From assembly GCA_000231825.2 (NCBI GenBank), contig JH720388.1:115063-179062 (forward strand): a DNA stretch of 64,000 nucleotides, in the 5' to 3' direction. The translations under genes were made by a program, and so were the position numbers. The stretch's first letter is position 1. Each line of letters opens with the position of its first letter. This DNA is from Tetrahymena elliotti 4EA. Taxonomy: Eukaryota > Ciliophora > Oligohymenophorea > Hymenostomatida > Tetrahymenidae. Below, piece by piece: positions 22,855 to 36,041 of this stretch. The notes under the pieces were generated by a model. That model searched no databases. It had not been told where the DNA came from and was given only the letters and a program-made list of their open reading frames with translations.

Positions 22855-25800
22855 ATGGATAAAACAAAACAAATAGAAAAATCTTCCTAGCTCAATAAGC
22901 AGCTAAACACACTTCTTAGTGGATTCGAAAAGAATAAGGCATGGTCTGATATTGGTACCTGGCTCTATAAGGTTGAGCAGGCCATGAAGGAAAACCCAAG
23001 TCCTTTTATTAGTGAAAAGCTCTCTTTGGCAAAGAGATTAGCACAGTGTCTTAATCCAGTTTTACCACAAGCAATTAACTTGCAGACACTTAAAATTTAT
23101 GAGCTTATCTTCGAAAATATAAAAATAGCTTCCCAAGGTAATGTAGAAGAATACAAGAAGATGTTCTGTGAAGATATTGGTATTTACAGTGTCGGTCTCT
23201 TCCCCTTCTTTTAAAATGCTCACCAAAAGAATAAGCATTAATTCTTAGACATTATTCGTAATTATTACATTCCTGTTGGAAGAGATTTAATTCCTTGTCT
23301 ACCTGGTCTCGTCCTTTCTATTCTTCCAGGTTTAGAAGAGTAGAGTGAAATTTTAATTAAAGATGTTATTAAAACTTTAGAAGCCATTATGGTATCATGC
23401 GGTAGAAGGTAAACAAATTATTTTCTACTTTAATCTGAAATTAAGCAGCTTTTGTAGCAATGTTTGAAACATAGAATTTAATAGCATAAAATAATGTAAA
23501 ATAAACAAATCAATACAAAGACGAAGCTATTCTTTAACATTTTATATTTATTTTAAGTTACTTTAGCAATCTAATCAAATTTATTTTATTAAAAGATACT
23601 TTTTAGGTAGTGTTTGGATGGGTATTAAGAGAACTTAAAGAGGTAGAGAGCACGCAATTAAGTTTTTGATGAAACTCCTTCCTAAAGTTAAATTCGAAGA
23701 AGATGAAGAAGAGAATGAAACAAGTGATAACTCTTCAAACTTTTCTGAAGAAAACTATGAAGATTTCGATGAGACTAAATTTTAAGAGCAAGTAAATAAT
23801 TTATATTTCTTTAGCAATTAAATGAACAATAAAAGAAACTTAGATATTTTATATTCAAAAGATATTTTTCAATGAAAAATTATTTTTATTTTCTAAAAAA
23901 TGACTTGAATTTGTTATGAGATATTTTATTTTTTTAAAGAAATTGAATTTACTTATTATTTATATCAAATCCTACAGTAGAAGAAAGATTAGGCATAAAG
24001 TGTAGAATAGACTCCATCAAAGCCAAATCAATAAGCTGAATTCTAAGATCAATAGGAAACTAACTTAACTGAATAATAACCTCAGTAAAATAATTAAATA
24101 GAAAATTAAGATGAAGAAAAGATTGCTTAAGATTTGATTTCATAAGCTTAAGCTGAAGCTGAAAAGCACTACAAAAATATGTTAGAAGGTAATGAAGAAA
24201 ATTAAGAATGGCAATAGAATCAAGAAGAAGGAGAGCAATAATAACAACACATTGAATAAGAAGATGATGATGAGTAATAAAAATCACTTCGTAGATAATC
24301 TGCTGAAGAAGAAATCCAAAAAAGCTTAGCTACTTCTCATTAATAATAACAATAGTAATAATAATAATAATAGTAGTAGTAGTAATTGCAATAGTAATCT
24401 GCTTAATAGTAATAGAATGCAACACTATCTAGCACAGCTCCTGTTAGTTTGACCAAAATTAATACTGATCAAAAACCAAATGTTTTGGAATCTACTGCTG
24501 AGCAAAAAAAAGGTGGAAAGAGTGCTTTAGAAATCGCTTTCTAACATGAAGTTGCTCCTAAGATAGCTAAAAAGTAAGATTTCACTAACACTTTCTTCGT
24601 TCGTGACAATTTGAAGTATATCGAAGACAATATTAATGAAAATGATGATAACAATAATTTCCCTAACAAGAGCTCTTTAATTATTAACACAATTTTATCT
24701 TGCTTTGAAGATGAAAATTAAATTGTCAGAAGAAATATTCTTGATTTAATGTATCACCATTTAAGGATAAATCACAGAATTCTTTCAAGAGAAGATTAAT
24801 TAATTTTAGTTGAGGGTGTACTTTATTTATTAATTAGAAAGGATGTCTCTGTTACTAGAAGAGTAAATGTATGGCTTTTTGGTAAACCTGATATGGATAA
24901 CAAGTACACAATTACTAAAACTAGAGAATTTGTTGTTGACTTATTGATCAATGCTTTTAAGAAAATTTTCAGCGTAGAACCTTAAGATAAAGTAGCTGCT
25001 TTATAACCTATTAAGATTATGCAATAGTTCTACATGGAACATGAAAATTTAGTAGAATGTACACTTAGCAAATTGGCCATTTCATTTGTTAAATATGTTT
25101 ACACTCACTCTCAAAATATCTAATTTGCCACAGATGTCTTAAAGGGTGGTATTAGATTTATGGAAAATATTCAAGGATAACTCAATTCATTGTTGAAGAG
25201 CATTTCTGATGAAGCTGTTTAGCTTTTAAGAGAGAAAAAAGATGATTAATGTTTGGAAATTATCAATCTTATTGAATTTACTTATGAGAATCTTCTTGCT
25301 TCTGAAGATTCTTTTGATCCCTTACAATAAAGAGATTGCATCAAAGAAACTTTATCAAGATTATTTACTTCTCTTAGCTGTCTTGATGAAAAAAATATCC
25401 AAGAATTCACCTCACTTGAACCTGCTTTGAAGGTTATTTATAAGCTCATGCTCAAACTTGAAAGTGCAGAAAATAAAATAAAGGCTATTGAGAAGAAAGA
25501 GAAAAAGCCAATTGAACTCACTAACGAATAAAAAGAAATCGCATAATACCTTGATGAATGTTCTGAAAAGTACTTCGTTTTCTATGGAAAGTTAAGTAAC
25601 GAATTGGAAAATTTCAAGTCAAATAATATCTACAAATTAGCTTCTTAAAGTTTGGTCAAGCTCTAAAAATTCTTGTTTGACAAAAAGAAAATGACCTAAC
25701 TTCCTTAATGGTTCAAATGCATTTCATAATCAATTAAAATTACAAATCCCAATCTTTCTCTTATTGCTATTGAATCCATGATCGAGATTATGATCTCAGA

Positions 25801-28800
25801 AAAAATTGACCCCATTTATGAACAATTAAAGGTTCTTATCATAGATGAAGCTAAATTAAAATACTCTAAAAAGAATGAACTCGTTGCTGGTAACGACTAC
25901 ACTAAATTGACGTTAGAAAAGCTCTGGAGTTTATTAGATTTCTAGCATTTCTATGACAGAATCATCGACTTAATTATTTATTTCTCCAAGTAAATAAACT
26001 AAAATTTATTTGATCACAAATTCTTAACTTAATCCATTTATTTTTAAAATTAAATAGATATTTCCCATAATATTTCAAGGAAGTTGTCGTAAATAGTTTC
26101 TAAGCTGTTTCTATTACTGAAAAAGAAGCTTCCATAAGAAGATTTGCTGTTTTCTGGAGATTAACTGCCCATCATAAATCAAAATTGCTTTTATCCGAAT
26201 TAAACAAGGTAATTCATTAAAAATATTTAATGATAAATGATGTTTAAAATGGTTAGCAACAACAGAATATTTCTTAGAAGCATTTTGCATTCATTTTTAA
26301 TTCATAATTCAAATTAAAAAATTAAAGTTTTTTGAATTGAATTGAAATGATTATTTTGATACAATTGTATTTAAAAAAAACTAATTTATTTATTTATTGA
26401 AAAAAGGTTGGTCTATTTATTATGTTAGACTTTTTGGATCATGACAATCCTTTGATTAGACATGCTTCAAAGAATTGGTTGATGGAGAGTGTTCCTTAGT
26501 TTTATAGAATTATTGATCCTTTGTTTGAAGTACTTCTTTAGGCTAATAGCAGCTGGTATGTTACTGATAGTTATTAAGTTTTTTACACTAAAATATATGA
26601 AACTACTCGTGCAAATGAGACTTTCAGAAAATTAAAGAGCATTTTAATTATTGCTAGTGATGTTTTCTTAAAATATATTTCTTCTTATCAATTGAGTCCA
26701 CTTCTTTAAGATATGAAATCCCACTTTACTGATAAAAATCAAGCTATTTTACTCAGAAAACTTGGTGCTACTATGAGCTATTTCAGTACAATCAATCCTA
26801 ATTTAAATTCTATTGACATGACAAGCTCTTAGTCATAACAAGCATCAAATGATAAGAAAATTACTGATTTAAAAATGACTTATTTGGATCTCTTGATCAT
26901 TGTTTGTCTTCGTTATATTTAAGGATAAGCTTTAGAAAGTTTATCATTGAAATTCTAAGTTGAGAATGCAGCTGTTAATGCTTCAGCTTGTGAATATATG
27001 GAATTGTTAATTACTCATCTCGAAGATGCTCCATTATGCTTGGCTCTTTGTGAGTATCTCATGGAACCTCTTTTGACTATTTTAGGTCACTGCATTACTA
27101 ACAGAGATTATGTCATGCAAGTTTAATTATTGAATGTATTTAGAATTATATTCTTCCACTCATCTTACATCAAGAAGAACAATATCGAAGAAATTAGATT
27201 TAAGCTCGTTTAAACTCTTTCAAATAAATTGTTCATTCCTAACATTTTGAAAGGTTTGATGACTTCTATCCCTTATGTTAGATCTTAATTTATTTCATTT
27301 ATCAGTGCATGTATCCCTCTTCTGAGTACATACTTGGCTTCAAACTAATTAACCAGCATTATTAAGTCAATTATGTTTACTTATTTCTCCCTTATCAAGC
27401 ATTTAGCTACAACTCCTGCTTAAGATAATGATGATTCATTAGTTACTATCAGCAAGACCCAAATTATTAAGCAACCTTCCTTAATTAAACCAAATAAAAC
27501 AGTTATCCTCATTTAAACCTAGGAAGTTGTCAAGGAAGATTCTAACATTTATGAAATTCACACAGTGTTAGAAGGTGTCAGAACAATTCTCCAATTTTTC
27601 CTCAAAATAAGAACCTTAGAAGAAATCGAATCTAGCAAGAAAGATTAGAGTGGTGGATTTGCAAATCTCATGAAAACCGTCCTAACTCTTGGTTTAGCTG
27701 GAAGTGGCAATGCTAATGACAAAGACAAAGATGGAAAGGTAAATATTTATTTCAAATTATTTTCAAAGTTTTATTTTCGTTCTTCAAGGAAGCATCTTCT
27801 TTTATAAAACATCAAAAAAGAAAAAGGTTATCAAAAAAGAGAAGCTACTTGGAGGCCGATTTATAATTATCAAGGCAATTAAACAAAATAATTTAAAACC
27901 AAATAAAAAAATTAAATAAATCTCTCACTTTAAAAAAGAAATTTACTTTTAACAAAGAATTATTTTTATTTTGACTTAAGGAAAAGCAAAAATATTCCAA
28001 AGTAAAATAATTCCTCTAAAATAAATCAAATTTTATTATAAAAATTGGTTTAAGACAAAAATTAGATTTAATATCAAATAGATAAATTATTAAATTGTTT
28101 AAAATTTTTTATATAAACAATTCAAAAATAGTTGAAAATTTTTTGTTTGACTGAAAAAGAAATTAAATTATTTTCTTTTTAAAAATTAGGCTTTCTTTGA
28201 GAAGTATCCTGAAACTTGCAAGAGTTTGCTTTACGATATTAAGCAAGTCGTTGAATTGTTTATCAACAGTTGGTAGACTACTCCCGAATTCATTACTGAA
28301 TTCACTAGCTATGGTATCAGACCTTACGAATAAAAAAAATTCAATTCATTTAATAATTTATTGATGGAAATGATCAAAAATGCAGAAAATGATAAACAAA
28401 GAGTTAAAATTTTAATTATTTCTATTATTAAGCCATTAGTTTATGAATTCCCCAATGATATGATGAATTCCTTCCTCCTTTTGTGGAATCGTAGTTGTGT
28501 AACTGAACCTCCAAATGCTCACAAAGATTTCACTTAAAACGAATTCTTAAAGAAAATGATTGAAATGATTACTATTTTAAATATACCAAATGAACTCTTC
28601 TTAGAATCTTTCTATTAAAGCTTTATTAGTGAAATCATCCAAAAGTTCTACATGCAAAAGAATACAAAAGAGAAAAAAAATGTTTATTTCTTGAACTATG
28701 AAATATCTCAACACGAATCTAAGCTTCTTTACTTCCTTTACATTTATCTTTCATATACTTACATTGACAGCAACATTCTCAAAAAGGAAAACCTTTTGCT

Positions 28801-30570
28801 TTTCTGGAATATTATCCTTAAGATCTTGAAAGTATTTCATTTTATTGAGATTATTTAATTTATTCAATTGTTATATTTAATTCATAGATATTCTAACCTT
28901 CTAAAAATCCTAACACTGTTATGTGGATGCTTGATCTTTTATATATGCTCAGTGAGAAGTATTCTCCCAAGGAAATATTATCTGATAGCAAATTCAAGAA
29001 AGAATTACATGACTTGATCAATGAAAAACTTGCTTATTTGTCTGGATGGATAGCTAACAGTTATCAAGTCAAATTCAATGAACCTTCTGCTCAAACTTAA
29101 CAATCTTTGAACAATGCTATTGACTAGCATATGAAGGACATGATTGTATAGAGCTTATAATAATACAGAATTATTTCTCCCTACCCTCCTACTTTCTATG
29201 AAATAAGTTTATCATTTTACAGTCAAATTCATATCTTAGAGCATGCACCTAAAAATATTGCTAATATGATGAAGGAATTACAAATGAGTGAATTGGATCA
29301 ATTCATTTTTGACCGTATTGACACTGTTGATGAGACTGCTGTATATGATAAGTACAGATTAATTAGTTTGGAAACTCTCAAGACTTTATCACTTGAATTA
29401 CTTTAGAACACTTACTCTCCTGAAAGATAGGATAGAGTTGTTGTTCGTGTTAGAGAATTTGTTGATCCTTTGTATGCTGTAATTGAAAACAAAGGAAGTA
29501 CTAACTCATATTTCCTTGAAAGTACCTCTGAGCTTATTTGCAGCTTAATTGAGAAAGCTCCTTCTCTATTGATTAAGGATTTCAGAAAAAGCATTTTAGA
29601 AATGTTTAACAAAGATAACTTCTTCTCTTGCAATAAGAGCACTTTACGTTACTGGGGAAAAATTATCGATTATGTACTTTCTCAAGACAAATCAAATGAT
29701 CTTTTTAATGAATACATTGAAAAGGTAAGTCTTTCTGCTGGTTTCTTTGCACGTGAATAAAATGAAAATAAAAAGAAAATCAAGGCTTTCAAGAGAACAT
29801 GCTTTATCATCTTCTCTGGTGCTAAAGATAAGTATGCTAATCGTTTACGTAAACTTTTGGATAGTATTGCTGATGTCATCAAAACCACTGATAGTTCATA
29901 ATCTTCTTTATTGATATTGATTCTTTTCTGCATTCGTATATTAATTCTTCGTCTCTCTCAAAGTAACTTAAATGATCTTTTCAGATAAATCTGGCCTATT
30001 CTTCTTACTTTGCTTATCCAAATATACTCAAAGCCTTTACCAGGTCAACCTCCTCGTAATCCTAATTTAATGCTTGCTGGTTTGAAATTAATAGAAATTC
30101 TCTCAGTTGCTTAACTCGATGAATTCTTCTTGCATTAATGGATGTTCATTTTCGATTATTTCGGTCTTAAGTTATAACCCCTCTCTTAATCAGAACGTGA
30201 AAATTAAATGAGATTAAGAGGTCAAATGAATGAAGCATAGTTAAGACAATATGCTAAAATCTCACCTTTCTACTTCTAACCTTTTGTCTCTACTTGTCTT
30301 AACGAACAAGATTTAGGAGTCAAGTATGTTAATCAGCCAATTGATGAATCTGAATAATCCGAATAAATTACCTATCAAAAGAAACAACGTAAGTTGATTA
30401 TGACTCAATGTAAAGTAGATGATGAAAATGAATTAAAGAGCCATGCTTTATCACTTTGCCAATACTTAATCTCAAACAATGAAAATCGTACAGAAATAGA
30501 CTTTAATTCTATTGAAGCCTTGATTGAAGATGACTTCATCAATTTAGATGAACACATTTTGAAGGTTTGA
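22855..30570 (+). CDS. DOP1: Dopey/DOP1-family protein
   Basis: Seven exons (introns 23409-23595, 23792-23977, 25990-26057, 26209-26406, 27739-28189, 28832-28887) close exactly to 2190 codons including TGA, so 2189 aa. This is between yeast Dop1 and animal DOPEY in size. The N-terminus (~20-215) has the Dopey_N hallmarks: W..I..WL.K...A, LAKRLAQCLNPVLP, YELIFENI, YSVGLFPFF, PCLPGLVLSILPGLEE and GSVWMG. After an acidic Gln-rich linker with a 15-Gln run (24341-24385) come long helical repeats, including EASIRRFAVFWRLT and FIMLDFLDHDNPLIRHAS. Family members act at Golgi/endosome membranes with a flippase and MON2-like partners; that is family knowledge. The C-terminus ends in NLDEHILKV. I chose the first ATG because no upstream in-frame ATG lies nearby. 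Confidence 0.93.
24341..24385 (+). repeat. Polyglutamine tract in DOP1 written mostly with TAA/TAG
   Basis: Fifteen consecutive Gln codons, fourteen of them TAA or TAG and only one CAA, with a further seven Gln codons close behind. Under the standard code this would be a run of stops. It marks the reassigned genetic code and a length-variable spot in the linker. Confidence 0.9.
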
Positions 30571-32364
30571 TCAATACAAAATTGTGTAATTATTATAAAT
30601 ATTTATGAATTTTATTATCATTTTGATGTCTAATTTTTAATTCTGGCACTCAAATAAACTAAAAATATATAGAAAAAATTAAGTTTATATCCTCCTTTAT
30701 GTCTATTAACCTCAAATTAAAAAAAATATCTCTTATTTTTGTTCATGTATAAATCATCATATTTATTATAAATAAAATTCCTTCAATATCTTCTTTTTTT
30801 TATTTATGATTTAAGTGTTTAAAATTTTTAATTATAATTTCATCATTTATATTTTCTTCTAAATAAAACAAACTAAATCTAAAAATATAAATTTATTTTG
30901 TATATAAGATATCTTGCAAGTACAGTATTTATTTTTTGAATTTTTATTCAATGCAAGAAAAAAAAATAAGAATAAATTTTAGAAAAAATTATTTTTTAAT
31001 AACTCTTAATATAAACAAAAAAGATACAATACATTTTTTGAATTTTTCTAGTAAACATATATAAATTAATATTTCTCTAGCACATTGAACAATACCTATG
31101 ATAATTTATAGTCATATGTCTAATGTATAAGTGTAAATATGAATTGAAAAATACTGCTTGACTTTTCTTCATCATAATATTAATTTAAATGTTTTTAAAA
31201 AAATTTTAGAGAGAAGAATTTTGAAATAAATAAATTAATATGGAAATTGAAATTCCTGAAATAACCATAGATTACAGAATAATTATCTTATATTGATCAG
31301 GGATAACTAAAGCGGAGACCATTTACAACTTTATTAATAATAATTCTTTGTTTATATGGTTTTATGTATTTTTTGTAAAGTAATACCTTTAAAGTAAACA
31401 AAATCAATTTTTTGTCAAAAATGTACTGTATAAATCTGAAAAATTATATAATTTATTTTAGAATTTATTGAAAACTTTAATTTTTATTTTGATTTTTATT
31501 AACAAATATAAAAAATACAAGAGTTACTTTATTAGAAATATCTGTATTCACCTTTAACCTTCTAAAGTTTTTAAAAAAATCTTAATGGTTTTTGAGGAAG
31601 GCTTCTTATTTAAAACTAATAAAATTAAAAATAATAAAAAATTATAATTTTACATAGATTTTTTTTAACATAATAAATTTATCAAATGTTTAATTAATAT
31701 TTTAAGATTATTTAAGATACTGATTATTGGAAGTTAAAATTATTTTTAAATAACATGTAAGAAAATTATAAAAATCAATAAATTAAATCTTGTTAAATAT
31801 TTATTTTTATATTTGATCTATTTGGTTTGTAATAAATAATTAATATTAAATGAAGAGATGTTGTTAATCTAAATTATTTTGATGATATTTAATACTTTAC
31901 TTACTTTTTTTTTATTAAATCTTTGAAAATTAATGGGAAAATTAAATATTTTTTCAAAAATAATGGTGGTTAATCTTTAAAATGGATTTTAAAATAATAC
32001 TAAGAAATTGAAATTAAAATAAACAAGAATATTGAAAATCAATATTTATTTTTTCTCTTTATCTTTATTTAATTTAAAATATTTTAAGAAACTAAATTTC
32101 ACAAAAATGATAACTTAAAATTATCAACCTCTTAAATGACTAATTTTTAAATATTTTAATTAGATATTATTTAGTAAAGATTAAAACTGAGCAAAATAAT
32201 ACAGAATTCTAAAAGTTTTCGTAGTCTTACTTATGATTCATAGTAGGTATTCTTGTTTTGAATAAGTAATAATGATTAAATTAAAGATTGTTTATTCATT
32301 ATTAATTAACAAAGAAGTTTCAATAAGCTAAGTAGAAAATTGAAAGGAAATATAAATATCAATT
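30571..32364. other. AT-rich spacer
   Basis: I see no gene. One patch with higher base complexity at about 31240-31325 (ending in agggataactaaagcggaga) stands out but matches no RNA family I can recognise. The remainder is A/T homopolymer-rich with TGA in all frames. Confidence 0.4.
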
Positions 32365-33276
32365 ATGATAAAAAGGAAATATATTTTGATAAGTATTTTA
32401 ATTTTTATTTTTAGTGCTTAAGTAGAAGGTGATGATCCAGACTTTAGTGAAGATCAATAGAAAATGACTTCAGAATGCTTAGATTAGACTAAGCAGGCAT
32501 GTTATAATTATAAAGATGATGCTAAAAATCCAGATTGTGAAAAATGTATTGATATTTTGAATTCCTGCTATAATTCTTGCTTAGATTTAAATGATATGTA
32601 TGAAGTCACTTAATGCACTTTAAAAAATTATTTTACATGTAAAGTTGATGATTAAACTGCAGCAGTCCAAACAAAATATTAAGAAGGATTTATAAATTAT
32701 TAAAATTGCTTAATAAATTAAAGAATTACATTACAAATAAAGTATGATGAATATTATTTGGCAACTGTATCAGGTACAGATCAATAGAAAGATTAAAACA
32801 AAAAGACAAATTAAAAATCTTAAGATAATTTGGATTAAAATGTCTATTCACAAATTTAGAAAGAGTTAATAACTGATTTTGAAAATTATTTTAGTAAATT
32901 TAAGGATACATTTAACGCATACCAACCAAATGCTGATAGTGATACATCAACACTAGGATAAAATAGAGTAAATTACTATTAATCTGAATTAAATTCAATG
33001 CTATGTTATGAAAAAGATGCCTCACTTTGTGCAAACTACAAAGATGATTTATCAAATTGCGAATAAAGTGTTTATGCTTTACATTCATGTATGGATAAAT
33101 ATTGCTAATTCTACACAGGTTCTACCTAGAAATATGTTTGCTAAATTGAGCATTTTGAAGAATGTGAAGCAGATTCAAGAGTTTATAATTAGATAGTAAA
33201 AATAAATCTAAGTTGTATTTATTCTGCAATACTTTTTACCATTAACAGTTTATTATATTTATTATTTTTAATTTGA
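32365..33276 (+). CDS. Secreted Cys-rich protein, probably GPI-anchored
   Basis: A single exon of 304 codons including TGA (303 aa). Residues 3-20 (KRKYILISILIFIFSAQ) form a signal peptide. The mature chain has Cys pairs spaced like a disulphide-bonded extracellular domain: ECLDQTKQAC, CEKCIDILNSCYNSC and CTLKNYFTC in the first half, then CYEKDASLC, SCMDKYC and VCQIEHFEEC in the second. The last ~23 residues (from NLSCIYSAILF) are hydrophobic and end at the stop, as in GPI-anchor signals; a single C-terminal membrane anchor is the alternative. The middle is Gln/Lys-rich and has no Cys. The family is not recognised; ciliate surface proteins often look like this. Confidence 0.8.
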
Positions 33277-34024
33277 TATATTTGCATGTATTTCTATTTC
33301 AAATAATAAATACATCTTTTTCTGTTAAAAAACTATAATAATTAAACCTATTCTAATTGTTATGTTCTTTTAATAATCAAAGTATTATCTATTAATATCT
33401 CATTCAATTTATAAGTAAAATTTAAAAGAAATATTTTTAAAAAATACTAATATCCTAAATATAATTTTATCATATTTAATACACATCAAGTTTCAGATGA
33501 TAATTTTCAAACTTTGTAAAATAAATTTAGTAAAAAAATAATTAAAAAAGATAAAAGAACGTAATTTAAAAAGTGTATTAAAAATACTTTGAAATAAAAT
33601 TTAAGGATTTATATTTTGTATTTATTTTATTATCAAGTTGATTATTTATAATCTTAGAATTTAAACTAACATTGTCATCAAAATGAAATCTCCCATTAGT
33701 AACCTTTAAAAGAAACTTTCTTCAATTACAATCGATTAAATAATATATTTAATTTTATGCATTTTACTAACTATCAATGCATCTATCTACTATTGGTGTA
33801 AATGAGTTAATTATTGGGATCATTATTCTCTTACTTGACTTGTATGTCTCACCAAAAATGTTACATCTACTTTGAAACTGTATTATTCTTAAGGAAAAGA
33901 GTAAAAATTATTATTCTTGAAAAGGTTCTCATCAAATATATAAAATATACCAAAAAATCTGCTTTTTTGAAAAGAATTTCATGAATTTTATTTTTATTAA
34001 AATAAACTTTTAAAAATAGATATT
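33277..34024. other. AT-rich spacer
   Basis: No coding or RNA feature recognised. It lies between the Cys-rich gene and the 90-bp foldback sequence at 34025. Confidence 0.4.
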
Positions 34025-34114
34025 AGAGAATATAACACCCACCACTTATTGTTACCCCAAAGTAGCCATAAGGCTAATTTGGGGTAACAATAAGTGGTGG
34101 GTGTTATATTCTCT
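34025..34114. repeat. Perfect 37-bp inverted repeat (foldback) with short stem-loop centre
   Basis: The left arm 34025-34061 and the right arm 34078-34114 are perfect reverse complements over 37 bp. The 16-bp centre contains a further TAGCC/GGCTA pairing around a 4-base loop, so the whole 90 bp folds into one nearly unbroken hairpin. The arms hold a visibly G+C-richer core (aacacccaccactt and gttaccccaaa) than the surrounding sequence. It lies outside any gene, about 750 bp after the Cys-rich gene and 430 bp before the next start. It could be a hairpin RNA, a fossil foldback element or an assembly artefact. Confidence 0.9.
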
Positions 34115-34543
34115 GATATTTAGTAAAATAATAATTTAGATTTAATCCATTAAAAGAGGCCAGAGTTTTTATACAAAATAAAATTGAGTTAATAATTGCT
34201 TTAGATTTTTATGATACCTTTTAAAAATTTATGCTTTAATATTTCTTATTTAAGTTTTTTTATTCATATTTATCAATTTTGTTTAATAAAATATTTGATT
34301 TTTTCAAATTATCTTATTAATTTGTTTATATTTTGTGTTTGTTTTAATTTAGAATAGTCCTAAAAATAGTCATTGAATTAATTTAGCAGCACATTAATTT
34401 AACAAAAAGCTTTATGAATAAAACTTCCTTATAAATTTCGAAATATATTTCATTACGCACAATTAATTGGTATGCGTTTAGTATTCTAGAAAAATAATTA
34501 GTATTTAGATAATAATTGATTAGAGAAAAAAAAAGATAAACAA
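34115..34543. other. AT-rich spacer with putative promoter of the 34544 gene
   Basis: No gene recognised. It is the immediate upstream flank of the coiled-coil protein. Confidence 0.35.
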
Positions 34544-35767
34544 ATGGATATACTAGAAAATTAAATTTACAGCGTTTGCTAAAATCATCCTAATCATAAG
34601 GTAAGTTTCTTAAAGATTTCTAAGGAGAAAATAGTAGAATTAAAATGCGATGAATGTGCTATTGAGGAGAATTATTTATAAGATTTTATTTCTTTGTAAA
34701 CAATTGAATTATGTTCTGATGATTATGTTTTTGTCAATTGGCCACCAGTGAATGATATTAATTTGCTAAAATAAATAAAATCATTTGCAAAATCAGATGC
34801 TATTTTGATTGAGTAAATATAAAATGAATTCGATTAATTAATTTAAGAAATAACTTCTCATTTTACCTAAAAAAAGAAGAAAATGATTCAATAAATCATC
34901 ACCTTAAGAGAGAAGAAGGAAGAAATTATTAATCTTTATAAGAGTCATTCGAAAATAGATAAGTTGAAACAGCTTACAAAACTAAACAAATTAAATATTA
35001 TGAGTTAAATTTAAGAATTGAAGGTATTTGTTTCTGATTTTATTAACAAAAAAGATTTAAGCTCTTAAATATTCTAAGAATAGTTTAACAAGCTTAAAGG
35101 TTAATAACTTTTTTAATTTGATGACTTTGATAAACTAAAAAATAAGACTTAAACATAGATAAATGATTTTAAACAAAAAATTAAAAAAATTTTAGTTTTG
35201 AATAATTCATTAATAGACTCGGATGATATACATAAACTATATGGTACAATGACTTTGTGTATCTCTGATTAATCTAGATAGATTGAGTGTGAAGAAAATT
35301 TATTCGAAGAAAAAATAACTATTAAAAAAAACTATGAAAATTTGATAGGTTAAGCATTTTTCAAATATGGCTTAAATAAGCATAAAAAATATACAGTAAG
35401 ATTTAAGTTTAATGATGAAGCGGGAGATTATTTTATGATCGGATTAATAGATTGGATAAATACTAATAATGAACTTATTGATACTCATTTAGCTAAAGCA
35501 TTTTGTAATAACATTTCCTCTTATGGAGGTAAAGTTATTTAAGGTTCTAGATTTTATTAAGTAAAAAAGGATTAAATAATTGAAATGAGAATTGATATTC
35601 AAATGGGTAATCTTTAGTTTTTGGACTATCCTAATTACTCAAATATAAATGAATTAAATAATGATTATCCATTGAATTCTGAAACTACTTATTACTTAGC
35701 TATATATTTTGGGAAAAATGATAAATACAAAACTTGTATTGATTTAATTTATTTTTAAGAAATTTGA
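34544..35767 (+). CDS. Coiled-coil protein with a partial B-box-like N-terminus
   Basis: A single exon of 408 codons including TGA (407 aa). Residues 12-38 carry C12-x2-H15-x2-H18 and C35-x2-C38, part of the ligand set of a B-box-type zinc site. The usual middle Cys/His ligands are missing, so metal binding is uncertain. Residues ~85-215 form a Lys/Glu/Gln-rich coiled coil (EEIINLYKSHSKIDKL...). The C-terminal ~170 residues look globular and beta-rich (GQAFFKYGL, KKYTVRFKF, YFMIGLIDW, LQFLDYPN, TYYLAIYFG), in the position a SPRY-like domain takes in tripartite-motif proteins. The minus-strand relic at 2640-3480 is a paralog. The function is unknown. Confidence 0.75.
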
Positions 35768-36041
35768 ATCTAAAATATGTCAATAGAGCTAATATATTAT
35801 CACAATTAAAAGTTTTATTTGAAAATGATTCAAAAATTTATTAGCTATTTTATCTAAAAAACCTTAGTAAAAAAATGTTAATAATTGTTGTGCATTAATT
35901 TATTTTCAAAAATGAACTTTTAATGCTAAATTTTTTAATTTATTCTTTCACCTAATTAAAAATCAGTCTTTACATACTATGTAGTTCTTAAATAAATAAA
36001 AGTTAAGCTCTTACTTTTTTCTTTTTGTTAATATTTTTTAA

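Noticed and set aside
22984..23214. Short plus-strand standard-code frame
   Set aside because: It is a fragment of DOP1 exon 1 between reassigned Gln codons, not a separate gene.
29412..29933. Overlapping short minus-strand frames within DOP1
   Set aside because: They are antisense shadows of a well-supported coding exon.
34050..34085. CCCCAAA/TTTGGGG inside the foldback, reminiscent of telomere repeats
   Set aside because: A single occurrence per arm and no tandem array, so there is no evidence of telomeric origin.
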